64,000 nucleotides of DNA. Source: Acanthopleura granulata (taxonomy: Eukaryota; Mollusca; Polyplacophora; Chitonida; Chitonidae). The notes beneath the pieces are model-generated. The model had not been told where the DNA came from and ran no database searches. It saw nothing but the letters and a program-made list of their open reading frames with translations. Numbering within the stretch: position 1 is the stretch's first letter; every line of letters starts with the position of its first letter. This document shows positions 11,801 through 25,300 of this stretch, in pieces. The stretch is from contig JABBOT010000009.1 of the NCBI GenBank assembly GCA_016165875.1, positions 15,168,566 to 15,232,565 on the forward strand, written 5' to 3'. The position numbers were made by a program, and so were the translations under genes.

Positions 11801-14800
11801 TTTTGTGTGGTTGTGAGCACTTCACACATCACATAAACACATCTCATTAATGACAAAAAAAAAATATTTATCCAAAAACGCGTTAGTTTATAAGTCTTAT
11901 TATCTGTCCCCTTGGTTACCATGGCTATGACCTTATAATAAGTGGGTTTCAGTGTTGACAAGTCTTTACTGTACATTCACTCACACATGTATACTTAATC
12001 AGAAGAAACATGGTAAACCATTCATCATCTTTCTTTTTTAAGAAATGTTGCAATTTGTAATTATTATGAGGGGGATACTGGTTTCCATGGCAACTACAAT
12101 GAGCTTGTTAAGGTGGTTAACCTCTGTTATTCATCTCGGCATCGTCTCAACCATGCCCCACCAAAATTACCATCAAGCAACCAACCCAATCTTATGTTAC
12201 TTCACCTCCTCAATGTTCGTGGTATTTTCTGTCACGGGTAAATTTAGTATATATTCACTAACCCTGTATTATGAACACCTTTGCAGTTGTGGATTAATAA
12301 TTCGTTGGAATTTTTTTTATTCAACTTGTATAAAAAATAATATAATTTATAAAGACAGGATGAACAAACCCTTTTTTATTAAAACTATGAGGTGCACGTG
12401 GGTGGATATCTAATTTTCTGCTCAAAGACAAATTCAAGACTACACTGGCTGGTACACCATTATCATGATTACTACAAATGAAGGTACATGTATGTTGGTT
12501 CCCGTTCCATGTAGGCTACTCTTACATAGAAAATGGTTTTACTCAAAGTTAGTTGTAAGCCCACCGGCCTACACTGGTACACATCTTTTAAGGTATTTTT
12601 AGTACATTATAATCTCACTATATCAAGCCAAACATCTCACTAGATTATTAAGTGGTGATGGTAATATCTGTAACATATTTTACTATGTCTAGTATTGCAG
12701 GTTTTTGCGACTGATAAAGGCAGATTCACTAATACTCCAAGAGATCAAAGACTATGCAAAGTGCGCTTGGCACATGTGGTTGAAACTCGATTCCATTTTG
12801 TTACGCAGTGTTCCTCCTATGAGGATCTACGTTGAGATCTTATACCGCCTAAATTCCCATTGAAAAGATCAATGTTTCGGTTTATAGCTCTGAAGGCCAC
12901 AAAGCACTGTACTGTGATGCAAAAACTAACTAAACTTTGCCTTTTAGTTAAGCAAAGAAGAGAATAAATCATAGCAATGTAACTATATACTTTTTCTCTT
13001 CTGTAACAAAAAGTCTACGCAGAATTTTACTCATTGTAACTGATTCTATATGTCATCAATCCTTGTTCATGTATGCGTGTACCGGGGCCTATGGCCTCTC
13101 GTACTGATAATAAATAAACTTCACTGATAGATTTCACTGGTTTACTATGTAACATTGTTGATGAACTAAATATTTTCTTTGAAAAATCATATATTTAACT
13201 TAAATATATGTAAGAATCTTATGATGTTTCCAAAATGCTTATCTCCTTAGAAAAGATAACCAGAGTCCTATAAGATTTACAACAGGTGATCAAAACCTAA
13301 GCTTTTCGAACCGGAGTTCTGTCATATGTTTTCAGACAGTTAGAGGGTCCTTAACTTCCTGTCTTGTCAGAAATTATTTATTGAAAACGTTATCAGCTAA
13401 TTTAAAAAAACAATCCACATGCACAAGTGTTACAAGGATAATGTATATGAGGTATTCCTAATGTAGTCTTGATGTATACATATATTGTAAATAGCTATAC
13501 AGAAATGACAGTTTACTAGTGATTTTTTGAAACTATTTCTTAACTGTCTTAGCACATTAATTATTATATATATGCACGATAAAATTCTTGATTATGCATG
13601 GTGTTAAATAGCAGTCGTAGATAATTAAATACCACATGTTACAGGGCTGGATATGAGCAGAATACAGTCATTATATGCGTTCATTTTTCAACTGTTTTAT
13701 AGATAATTATTGATTTATTATTTACTCATTGAAATTGAGAAGATCTTTAGTTCTTTTATTTAGAAGATCCGCCTGTTTGCTTTATAAACGTTTCCTGGGG
13801 AAAAGTCATGTGACAAAATTAAATTTATCAAGCGCGAGTATATTACAGAGAATTGGTGCAGTTTTCACTGCTTCTTTTTCAACAATTGTGTTCCATGGGT
13901 AGATGTGTTAAAAGTAACTTCTGATGGCAGATACAACCATTTCATGCTCATGCAATATTTAATCATTCAAGCAATTTTTGCACTGAATAAAATATGTGAC
14001 TGGCACACAATGTCGCAAGCTGTTGTGGCTAAGGGCTGGAAAAACAAAAACATGTTGATGAGTTTCATTAGTAAAATTGTAGGCCTCAAGGTGAAAAACC
14101 ATATCCTCTAAACATTCGGTTTGGCACAGCTGACAGTGTCCTATTTATCTCAGTTTTATTGAAGGTCATGGAAAATTTTCACTGCCTTTAGGCTTTAAGA
14201 AACGTTTAATCAAATTGCTACTTGATGTGGATTTACTGGGAATAGAAAAAAATCAACTCAATTAAGTTTTGTCAAGTGCAATATTTTCAAAACTGAAGTG
14301 AAACTCCAGCGGCAACTCACCTTGAAATGGTATTACACATATTTTGTCAGATGTGTTTACCAGGACGCCAGCTTTAGCCAGAACAAACTATGATACATGT
14401 AGTTATTTGTGAAAACAAGCTGAACTATGTACATATATCTTAGTCCCTGGCCTAACTTTCGACCAAGAATAACTAAATACATGCAGCTGAAAGAAGCCTG
14501 TGGTATGTAAAATTACAAAGTACTGGTCAAGTAAGGAGAAATTTTACAAGTTTAATTAACTTCCTACACAAGCAAGAGCCAGATTTCGTCTAAAGAAGTG
14601 ACAGAGACTGACAAATAACAGTTTCTGTGTGCTCACTCACGTGGAATCAGAGGGGAATTCCGGTGAAAATGTCCGGATGTTGGCGTACTTTGGCAGTTTT
14701 TGCGGGGTTTAATACTGAAAAAGCAAGTGTCTATCTGCTCGTTATGGAACCTTTAAAATGGTTGTTTCTGACAGAAAAAGTGCTGCATTTTATGAAAATT

Positions 14801-16293
14801 GATAGAACACATCTGTAAATTGAGAATTTATACGTTGAAACTTTTGTTATTGTTATTAAAACGTCTCAAAAATATCTAAAAGGATTTCTAAAATTTCTTC
14901 CTTCAGTTTTTGCGCATCCCTGTTCCTGAAAATCCTAGAAAACTTAGTTTCAGAATTTCTAAAAGACCGGAATAACCCTGGCTCGAGAGCATTCTTTAAC
15001 CTAGGATTCCCCGTCTGGCCCAGAAACTGGTCGAAAGTCAACTTTGTGCCGTGACGTCGTGCCGCCAGGGGACCCCTACCACCAGACGGATTTATATTTC
15101 GTTTTCAGTCGTTTCACCAATGATTCGTATGCAATTTAAAACATAAACTCTTTGATTCATTATTCATATGTGTGCCAGGTTTCAAGATCCAACGACATTC
15201 CAAGAACTATGCGTGTTGAAACCTGAAAATGAGCCCAAAATTGACGTGGTCGGCATTTTCCGAGAGAAAACGTCACTTGACTGAAGTCCCTACATGTATT
15301 TAATGCCAGAATGGCGTCTTGTGTGTATTAGTGCACATTACGTAAGAGTTTTTGGCCGATTTATATAAGACGCTGAAAAAAACTCTGACACCATCAACGC
15401 GAACCACAATATAAACCAACCGGAGAGTAACCAAATCTAAATGCATTTCATTCTACACATTTCAAAAAACAGTTCAATGTGTTCTTAGGTACGGTTTTTA
15501 CTGGTGTATCCGATGATGAAGACCTCTTCTATTTGTTACCTTGTCCTTTAATGAAAAAAAAATCAGTCTATTTGGATAAATGTGGGCACATTGCTTGAGA
15601 GAACTCTCATTAAGGCATAAAGTCGAATGAAGAAATTCTTTGAATTCTATAAACATGACAGCGCTACTTTTTGCAAAACATGGAATGAACACATCACTTC
15701 CTGTTGCTCCCTCCATACGTTTGAAGTTTGAGTTCGAGTAACATTCAGTAAATTAACAATTTTTGATTTACCCAATTCTGCTTCAGCCATGGTGCTAAGG
15801 GGGTGTAAGTTGCTAGTTTTCAAGCATTTACCTGACCAGTTTAAAAAAAAATAACTTATGCAAACTGACAAGACATTTGTGCCTAACCTAAGTTTCCCGA
15901 TTATATGGGTGACCATTTACCAACTGTCAAACTGTCGTCGTTGCGCTAGTTTTGTTCCCAAAGCTGTAGTGTTTGTATATAAGAAAAAGAAACGAATTCA
16001 TGCAAGTGAGATTTTGGAAAAAAAGAAACGTTAGAATATGACAACATTATAAAGTATGTAGGCTCACACAAAGTCGAGGGGGCTTCCTTGATTCAGTTGT
16101 TAATGACCCAAAGCCTTCCACCAATGCTGTCGCTGTGAGTTCAAGTCCAGCTCATGCTGGCTACCTCTCCGACCGTACGTGGAAAGGTCTACCAGCAAGG
16201 TCGTGGGTTTCCCCCGGGTGTCCGGTGTCCTCCCACCATAATGCCGTCGCATGAGTGAAATATCCTTGAGTGCGGCGTAAAAAACCAATGAAA

Positions 16294-16324
<31 letters not shown>

Positions 16325-19300
16325 ATACATAAAGCTGAGGAACTGTAACAATATTATCTTAAAGGCTGTTGCCATGACAATCTTTTGAAATGTATCCTTT
16401 ATTGCGACAATTGCAACGTTTCTGTTCCTTTATTCAGCGACACCTACAATACAACTTCTCCATACTACCTTACAATTCCAACTCTGGCAATGACAGATGC
16501 CATCGAGGTACAGGTATATGTGGTGGGCGTTTGATAAAACCATGCATTAGGACCTCAGATGCATGTGATCGTAAAAGAAAAACAGTTTTTATCGAGAAAC
16601 CGAGAAAGAAAGCTAAATAAATACAAACAAGTCCAAATGTCGTGTGCCCGCTTAGTCAGTGGCGTATTTTACTTTTATTGGATTTCCTTTGTCAGGCATA
16701 ATGATTGGTGAAATCGCTGCTGGGTACGGTAAAAATGGAAACAAAGTAATGAAAGCACTTAGGCGCAAGTAAATGCAAGCAAGCCCTAAACAAAACAAAA
16801 TAGAACAAATGATACGTGGTAGCTGGTTGGATTTCTTCATTTTGTTTACTTCCTGTTTCAAGATAGAGGTGATGATTCTAATGTTGATGTTTGAGAAGGG
16901 GGGACGTTTTGGGGCTAAAATGATTTAAGTCCTTGGTCGCTGCCACTGTGAGGCATGTTTGATTTTAGCTCTTTGCTGCTTCGGCTTCGGCTTCAAGACG
17001 TTTGTTGGTAACCTGCTGAAGAGCAGTGCTTTATTCCAGGCACTCCTACTAGTATTTCTTCCACCCATACCTTACCGCCGTGACATAGGTGAAAACTGAG
17101 TGATCCTGGCGTTCAGCTCCAATGACAAAATCAACCAATCAAGATGGCGGCGCGTTAATAGTTTTCGTCGCAGAACAGAGACTGCCCAAGGCTTTTGCCT
17201 TGCAACGGCCCAGGATTTGTGTCATATACAATTTATGTATTTATTTCTTTATTTATTTGAAGCTTAACTAACGTCATATTCAAGAATTTTGCGCTTATGT
17301 GAAGGACACCCGAGTGCCGGGCACAAACCACCGACCATTAGAAAGTTGCCGGACTTTCCCGAATGTATTGTACAGGTTTACCCACCATATTTGCGGAGAA
17401 CAAGTGGTCTTCAGCGAAGGTTAGACCACTTAAACGGCCTCACGAGTATTGTTGGACGCTCATTGTCACCAAGACACCAACTCCAAAGTCCGTGTTAGTG
17501 TTTGAGTGCCAATTCTGAAGGCAACCGAAATGAGTCTTTCCTATATAGATATATAAGGTAATAGACCACAGGTTAGCTTCCCTACTCATCAAACATTAGT
17601 CTGGAAGAACATATGGCCTTGCCTCTGATTTGCATGGTGCACATCCTCAACAAGTATGCACACGCCTTTGATTCCAGCGTGTATATTTTTTTATATAATT
17701 GATGTTTACCTATTCACCGATACGACGATGGATGGTGGATTATATGGATTGGGAAAAGCGGAGTATACTGTGTGATCCGCCTACCAACCTACTGGCAAAC
17801 TTTCCCATGACTTACGGATACCATATTCATAACAGACAAGTGATCTTCAACGAATGTTAGACCGTAAAACCTCTATCCGAGCGTCGTTGACCACTTCTTG
17901 TCGATACTGACTCACAAGTGTAATATGAGTTTTGTTCACAATCTCTGAGATTCTGCTTTATAATTGTGTCTAATTCCGCTTAACCCGAGGCTAGGGGCCG
18001 CATGTTCATCGTGTTGAGTGTGATCGCCACGTTGGACGTATAAATAGTTGCAATCAAAGCGCAACAAAGATGCATATTTGATTATCGACACCAGATACAC
18101 TAAAATGGTACATGATTTGTATACTGATTTTATCCATCCGCCTAGAACATGCATTACGTCTTTTGGCCATCATTGAAGACTGCTGACTGCTTCTCTTTGC
18201 ATGAATCCGTCCTACTTTTTATACTTACATATTTTCTTAGTTCTTTGGGGGTTTGTGTTATTTGTTGTTTTGAGAAACTGGTCTTGCCTGTACCTTGTGT
18301 TTCCTAACTATTGAAAGACAAGCCCCTTTTAACACAACACCACAGCCTGCCACCCCTTTGGCGTGAACAACCCACCATCATTTGTGTATTAACAGTTTTA
18401 CGCTGCCAGAAGTTTCACTCTACCTGATGTTGAAAGTATACCGTCGTGTCTACACCCGTGCATATCAAGATTTCTGTTGGCTCATCACTCTAAGTGTTTT
18501 ACTCTCGTTAGTGTAAGTGTTACTCTCGCTGAATATGTTCGGCTCTTCACCAATGGGATAACATGTGTAAACCCAGCTCCCACTGCCTTGGCCGCAGCCT
18601 TAAGTCAGGTAATTCACCAGATACTTTGCGAAGAGGGGTGGTATCCATTTTCCCCTTGTTTGCTTATTATGGGCAAACCTGACTTTTATCGTGTGAATGA
18701 AGGACTTGTTAGCGCGACAATAAGCACCATTCAAATGCATAATGAGATCTCGCTCTCGCCGTTTGTGAGATCTTGATGACTATGAGAGGGTCAATCGGTC
18801 AGTACTGTTCCGGTGGTCGTTTGCGCCGTCGTTGAAAACCACTTGTCATCCAGCAACAAGGTGTGCATATCTTCACGTCACACGTGGTAAAAGTCATCGG
18901 TAACTTTCCACATGTCGGAAGTCTACGTCGGGACTCCTGGTTCCCCCCCCCCTCAACCAATAAATGTCTGTACCACCGTGTGAGTAAAAAAATCTTGAGT
19001 ATGGCGTTTAACAACAATTAACTATGGCGTTAATCAACAAACAAACAAACAATCAAATACATACAAATACAAAATAGTTCTTCAAAACAATTTATAACAT
19101 ACAAGTTGGACGAATATAAATTTCATCACAAGGGTCAAATTATGTAATGCCACCTATTTATCCTGGACTGATTTTAGTCTTGGTTGTCAATCTCTCTTTT
19201 ACACATGTGTTGGAGGCCACAGTTTGTTGCTGTCGTTACTCCCCCCTTTGTACAATATTTGTACCTACGTAATGCTTGCTGCAACCAGCAAGCCCTCTAT

Positions 19301-22300
19301 TGACAACATTCGTGGCTGAGTTATTTTTACTGCAGGCATTAACAGTAAACATTGGTGGTTTGTGTTATTTGTCGTTTTGGAAAACTGATCTTGCGATTAT
19401 TGACCTGGAACGCCCATTCTTTTGACGGCTGGCACACGGATATCGGTTTCGACGCCAAGGTTTACAAATATTTGTACCTAAGCTAAGTTTATTGCGGTCA
19501 TTATTTCCTCTTTTACAAATATTTGCACCTATCGTATATTTGTTTCGGTCATTACTCCCTACCTGTTCAAAAATTATACCTTAATTATGTTTCTTGCTTT
19601 CATTGCTCCCACCTTTTACCAACACCTCTACCTAAGTTATGTTTGTTGCATTCATTATAGGCCTCCTTCCTCTCTCGATGTTCTGCAGTCATGTTTGTTG
19701 CAGCCTTAACTCCCCCTCTTTTTGCAAATATTTCTACCTAACTTACGTTTGTTTCAGTCATAATCGTCTGCTTGTCACTGCCCACGCTGAAAGACCTGCT
19801 CATTCTCGCACATGACATGAAGATGACATCCGGGGACTTTGTGTTCATCACCATGAACGCCATGGAACCCGATCAGGCGCCATGGGAAGGCCACACGAGG
19901 CAGGACGACTTACGCCAGGCCTTCAGGAATGTCTATGACGTAAGCTCCTCTTCCTCCCTTAATTAAACTGAAAAAAACGTAAAAATGAGGCAAGCACTAG
20001 TAGAAAAAAACATTGAAAACTGTATCTGCAGATCACTGATACTTATATTTGTTTATTTTTTTTTATATTTTTCAACTGAAATGAAACAAACCAATTCTTT
20101 TCAATGACATCATATAAAGGTGGGTTTATGAACCTTATTAATAATATATGTATATTGCCATTGACGTCACGCCCGCTATTCTCTTGCCGTAAAGTATGTA
20201 TTTTAATGCCACATTCGCTTTTTGAACATGGATAAAAATGAATGAGTAAAGTTCACAACAATTTTATTCAGAGCTCAACATATAGGTGTAGACAAGAGTT
20301 CATGACGTCACTTCCGATATACCTGTTCATTGTCAGTAAGGTTCGTACAGCCCAACTTTTAATCTGAAAACAAGGGCAAAGTATTTTCAGTTTTAATGGT
20401 CCTTCGCCTGATGCTCATTTCAGTTATAGGTGAGTTTTTGTTCTAAATAAACATTTTAATTAAGTGGCATTGGTAGTAAGATGTATTTTGGATGGAAAGG
20501 CTGTCAAAGTATGATTGACAAATGTAGTGCACAGCACGCATGGTACCGCATGTACAAAGTGTGTAAATAATGGCGTTGCTCTCTCTATTTTGTTTTACCA
20601 TAGTTTCAATAAAGGCGAAATGGGGTATAAATTTTTCATTTCTGTAGGACACAGGTGTTTAAATGACCCTCTGAGAGCTTCATTTCCGGTGCGTTTAGTT
20701 GTCCTTGTCTTCGACGCATAAAAATATAAAGATAGCAATTCCGTTTCCTTTTAAATAAAAATTATATTTTTGTACCATTGTGCTATTCTCCAGGTAACTC
20801 TAGGCACGTCCATTGACAGTAACATAGCGCCATTCCGTGAAGAGGTCCTCAATCATATGTCTGATCCTCCCTGGAATTATACGGATGGATTCCCGCCAGG
20901 CACAAAGGTGACTTCCCATCTCCCTTCTCGATTTATCCGAATTTGGTCCGGTTTTTTTTCCATTATAAAATAAAATCACAGCGCTGTGTCATGCTGAAAA
21001 AACAAACATTTAGCTGTTTTCCATGATTTTGGGAAGAAAGGAAAATCTAACATTCAGATGCCTGACCTTAATCGGTATATCCAGTGATAGTTCGTCGGGC
21101 CTTGGTGACAATAAGCGGTGTAACTGTTACACTGCCGTAGGTGCTCTGGTTTTACTGTCTGTGCTGTAGTCTTTTATATCAAATAAATATGTATAAATCT
21201 GCATGATTACAAATTTTTACATTGTTCATACTGTCGAATATATTAGTAGTTTTTGGAAAAACGATTTATAATCATATAGACATGTTTATTTAGTTAAACT
21301 ATTTATTGATTGATTTGATTGATGTTTTATGTTTCACTTATATAAGATAACAGCCAGAATTATGGTGAAAACAAACCAGGCAGAGCCCGCAGGTTACCCA
21401 CTACCATCCCACAAGGCGCTGTCAGACTTTCCCACATACAGGCGGAGAGTAAGTCAGCAGGAGCTGGTTTTGAACTCACAGCGACCGCATCGGTATAAGA
21501 GGCTTCTGTTCCATTGAGCTTCGATAGTTTTGAGATATGTTTAAGATAACAGATGACTGTGTTTGTCTGTTCCCGTTAGGGTTCCGTGTACAGTCCCTAC
21601 CTGTACGACGCAATGTACTTGTACTGCCTGCTGATCAACCAGACAATCTGGGAAGGGGGCAACAAATCAGATGGTAGGCGGCTCTTCCAGCTAACGGACG
21701 GACTGACATTCGTAAGCCGTAAGTACTCGAGCCCTCAGCCCAAGTGGCGGTCGAATAGAAGGTTGCTAATTTTTTTCTGCTGACAGGATTCCAGATCCGC
21801 GAGAAATCACCGGAGCGACACTTGTCTGTAGTCGATACATCGTCTTGTTACTTTACCAATATCCAGACAACGGTGTGGCGTTTTTGCCAATACGCAATGC
21901 TTTACTTTAGCAGATGTAGCACATTGTATTATTACCAGAAAGGGCAAAAAGCAACGTGCTTCATAAAAATTGGGCAATTTATACGAATGGCTGATGACAT
22001 TGAATAAAACCAGGCGTTCCTTTTGTCGCATAGAGTTTTTGAGGTAAGCATCGTGTATATATGAGTGAGCCTCACTTATTAATATTCAGTATATTTAAGT
22101 TGATAGACAGTCATTCATGAACACTGGGAGATCTGACGATGGGACTGATGTACAAACTAGTTTCAGTCCACAGTTAATTAGTTAAATGTGTAGAAACTGG
22201 CCAACAAGTTCGAATGCAAATTTCGACATTCAACCCAAAGATATTCGTGTCCATGCCACGCAGAACCCTTTCACGGTATCGGCCTTTAGTTTATTAATTT

Positions 22301-25300
22301 TGAAGCACATCCGGCTAAAAAGGCTTCATTGATTGAACCTCACTCCAATGCGACCGTCACTGTAATATTATTGATTGGGGCGAATTGCAATGCACGGTAC
22401 AGGTAGCAGTGCAGTCTTTGATATATTCCAGTTAAGAATGACTAATGGCGAATCCGCGGTGTCCTTTAATTCTAGTTACATGTTTTAATGTATTTTTTGT
22501 ATTAAGATCAGGAGGGCTTTATGAAGTTGATTTGTGTTGCAAAGCCCAATGCGTTCTTTAAATTATGAAGAAGGCACGCCAATAACGGAGCACAGTTAAT
22601 GTTTATTGAGACACATATTTGCGGTTGATGTATTTTTAGGCTGAATTTTATACCGGTTTTATTTGTGAAACGTTACAAACACTCTTTATATTGCTCTAAA
22701 CCCCAAGAATGTTGACTTCAGTAATGTATGCAAATATCTGTTCTGTAGCCATGATCTGTCTGTGTAGGCTTCTAGACCGGTGACGCGTTATATTAAATCT
22801 TTATAAGGTCAAGTAAAAGGGATGGTCTAAAACTACATTCTTATCTTATATGAAACATTTTAATTTGGATTTGAAGCTGCCAGTAATTTATCTTACGTTT
22901 TAATTTGGCTAAGGCCTTAAAAGTGTCTGAAACACAAGATAAAACCGTGCTCAAGAAATGTCAGTAAATCGGAGCCATTTCTGTTTACGTCGACTTAAAC
23001 CGTTTCCGCTGCATTCACAGGGGTGACCGGCGAGGTAGAGTTTGACTCGGACGGAGACAGAGAACCAATCTACTGGCTCTGGGACTACAACAACGACTCG
23101 GCTCTTCCGCAGGTTATCGCCATTGGTAACATACAACGACCAATCGACAGAGTACGTTTCATCCGGGTACTCCTTGTAATCTTCTTAATTGTTCTGAAAT
23201 CATTTTGTTAGGGTTGTAATCAACCTGAAGAATATTCCATTGGCTTCTCTGGTGGCCGAGAATGGTCTGTATCATCCAAGCAGCCTATATAAGTGGGCTT
23301 ACCATGTTTTGGGGAGATTTAATATATGTTTATCGGCCCTACGGGCAAACCGATCGCTTTAATGGCTTGCCCTGCTTGGGAATAGGGAACTTCGTTAGGG
23401 TTTAGACTAACTAATGTCGTACCAAACTATTCTTGACTGCAAATACAGTTTTCATGATTATTAACTACGGCGGTGGCCTGGTCGTTAGAGCGCCCCTCCC
23501 CTTAGGCCGGTAGATCCGGAACAAAGCTGGGTCGGTTCACGTCAAAGTCTTTAGAACAGGAGTTGCTGCCTCGCTTTTCGTTCAACGCCCAGAGGTTCGA
23601 GCAAAGTAGGAGGACTAGTCGGCCGGTGTCAGTATAATGTGACTGGGCGGGCGTGTCATGTCTGGTGTCTTCGGCATGATGTTCCTCTAACAGTAGCACT
23701 TTGGCAGCATGGACTCGCCCTTCCTAAAAGAGACAATGTACATACATGCTATTCCTCGTCTTCATATGACTGTAAATTATTAAATACACCATAAAACCTT
23801 AGCATGCATGCACATATATACATGATTTCTTACAGTCAATAAAATACCAAAAACTTATCGAGGTTTCCTGGTGGACGTTATTGGCAGACACAGAAGACAC
23901 AGTGGCATCACAGATTTTTTTATCTATACTAGACAGTCTCCAGCTGTCATATCCCCATATTAAATACAGATGTAGATGCAGTACGTTTATTTCATGTTGA
24001 CCACAAGAGAACCATGTATGTTTGAAACATCACCCTGCTAAGAATATCCGATTTCATCACTGTGTTTCGACGTATTCAACACTAAAATGTTACTCACAAT
24101 TCTAACTTCAGTCTGTGGTAGCATACTTTTTTTTTCAGTAAAAATTTATTTGATTTATATGATTGGTGTTTTACGCCGTACTCAAGAATATTTCACTTAT
24201 ACGACGGCATCCAGCATTGTGGTGGAAGGAAACAGGGAAGAGCCCGGGGGAAACCCACGACCATCCGCAGGTTGCTGGCGGACTTTCCCACGTACGGCCG
24301 GAGAGGAAGCCAGCATGAGCTGGTCTTGAACTCACGGCGACCGCATTGGTGGGAGGCTTCAGGTCATTTTGCTGCGACAGCGCGCTAACCGACTGAGCCA
24401 CGGAGGCCCCCTTTCAGTAAAAAATAATGAAAACTATATCTGGCATCAACAAGAAATGCCTTTTTAGATGATGCGTAATTAGTTCAAAGGTGATCAGTTC
24501 TTATAAAGAAGCTCTCGTCATCCAGCCAGGGATATTATACTGAAAGATCCCTGAGAGCTCCATTTACGTGTGAGTGACCTGTCCTTAAATGAATATGGAA
24601 AAATATTGATCGTTAATACCAGAAAAGCGTTTCTTGTAAGAGTTCACTGAAATGTCATTTTTGTTGAAAAAAAGTCAACTGATTTCAGTGCTAAACTATA
24701 AAACTTCGAATATTCGGTTATATTTAATTCTATGTTGCCTCAAAATTGTTCCTAGATGCAATATTAGGCCATTGATCAAACGCAAGTGACTTAAATATAT
24801 ATTTTTCTTTGCCTTTCACAAAAATTTTTTTTTCACGTCCCATCTTGGAAGCATACATCTGTATAAATTTATACCCGTGCGCTCCTACACTGTAAAAATT
24901 AATCTATTAAATTTGAAGTAATATTCTGTTTGACGCTAACGTAAATTACATCAATAGAATTATTCTTTTTAAATAACAGAACAAACCTGTCATATATAAT
25001 ATGGTATTTTATAGCAGCTAGATAATCAGTTCTGGCATCATTCAGAAAACATAGTATTCTGTCAATGGGAAACTTTTCCCGTGGAAAGAAATTCGAGTCT
25101 AAGCTGAGTAGCCTATAATTCATTGTTGCGATGACGATTTGTTAGCAAGCCGGTAACATGGTTCTTGTGTTACTAGAGAGCAATGGTCAATAGTGTTTGG
25201 TCCGAACTCGCCGTTGCGGGGGAAACGGCATCCCATTTAACAGATCAGTTATAAAACGACACTATATTCAAAGATTAATGTGGTTTAACTCCTGCAGGCT

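Noticed and set aside
23021..23151. Exon 7 joined to the exon 6 donor at 21712
   Set aside because: The join creates an immediate in-frame TGA; the donor at 21719 restores the conserved VTGEVEFD reading.
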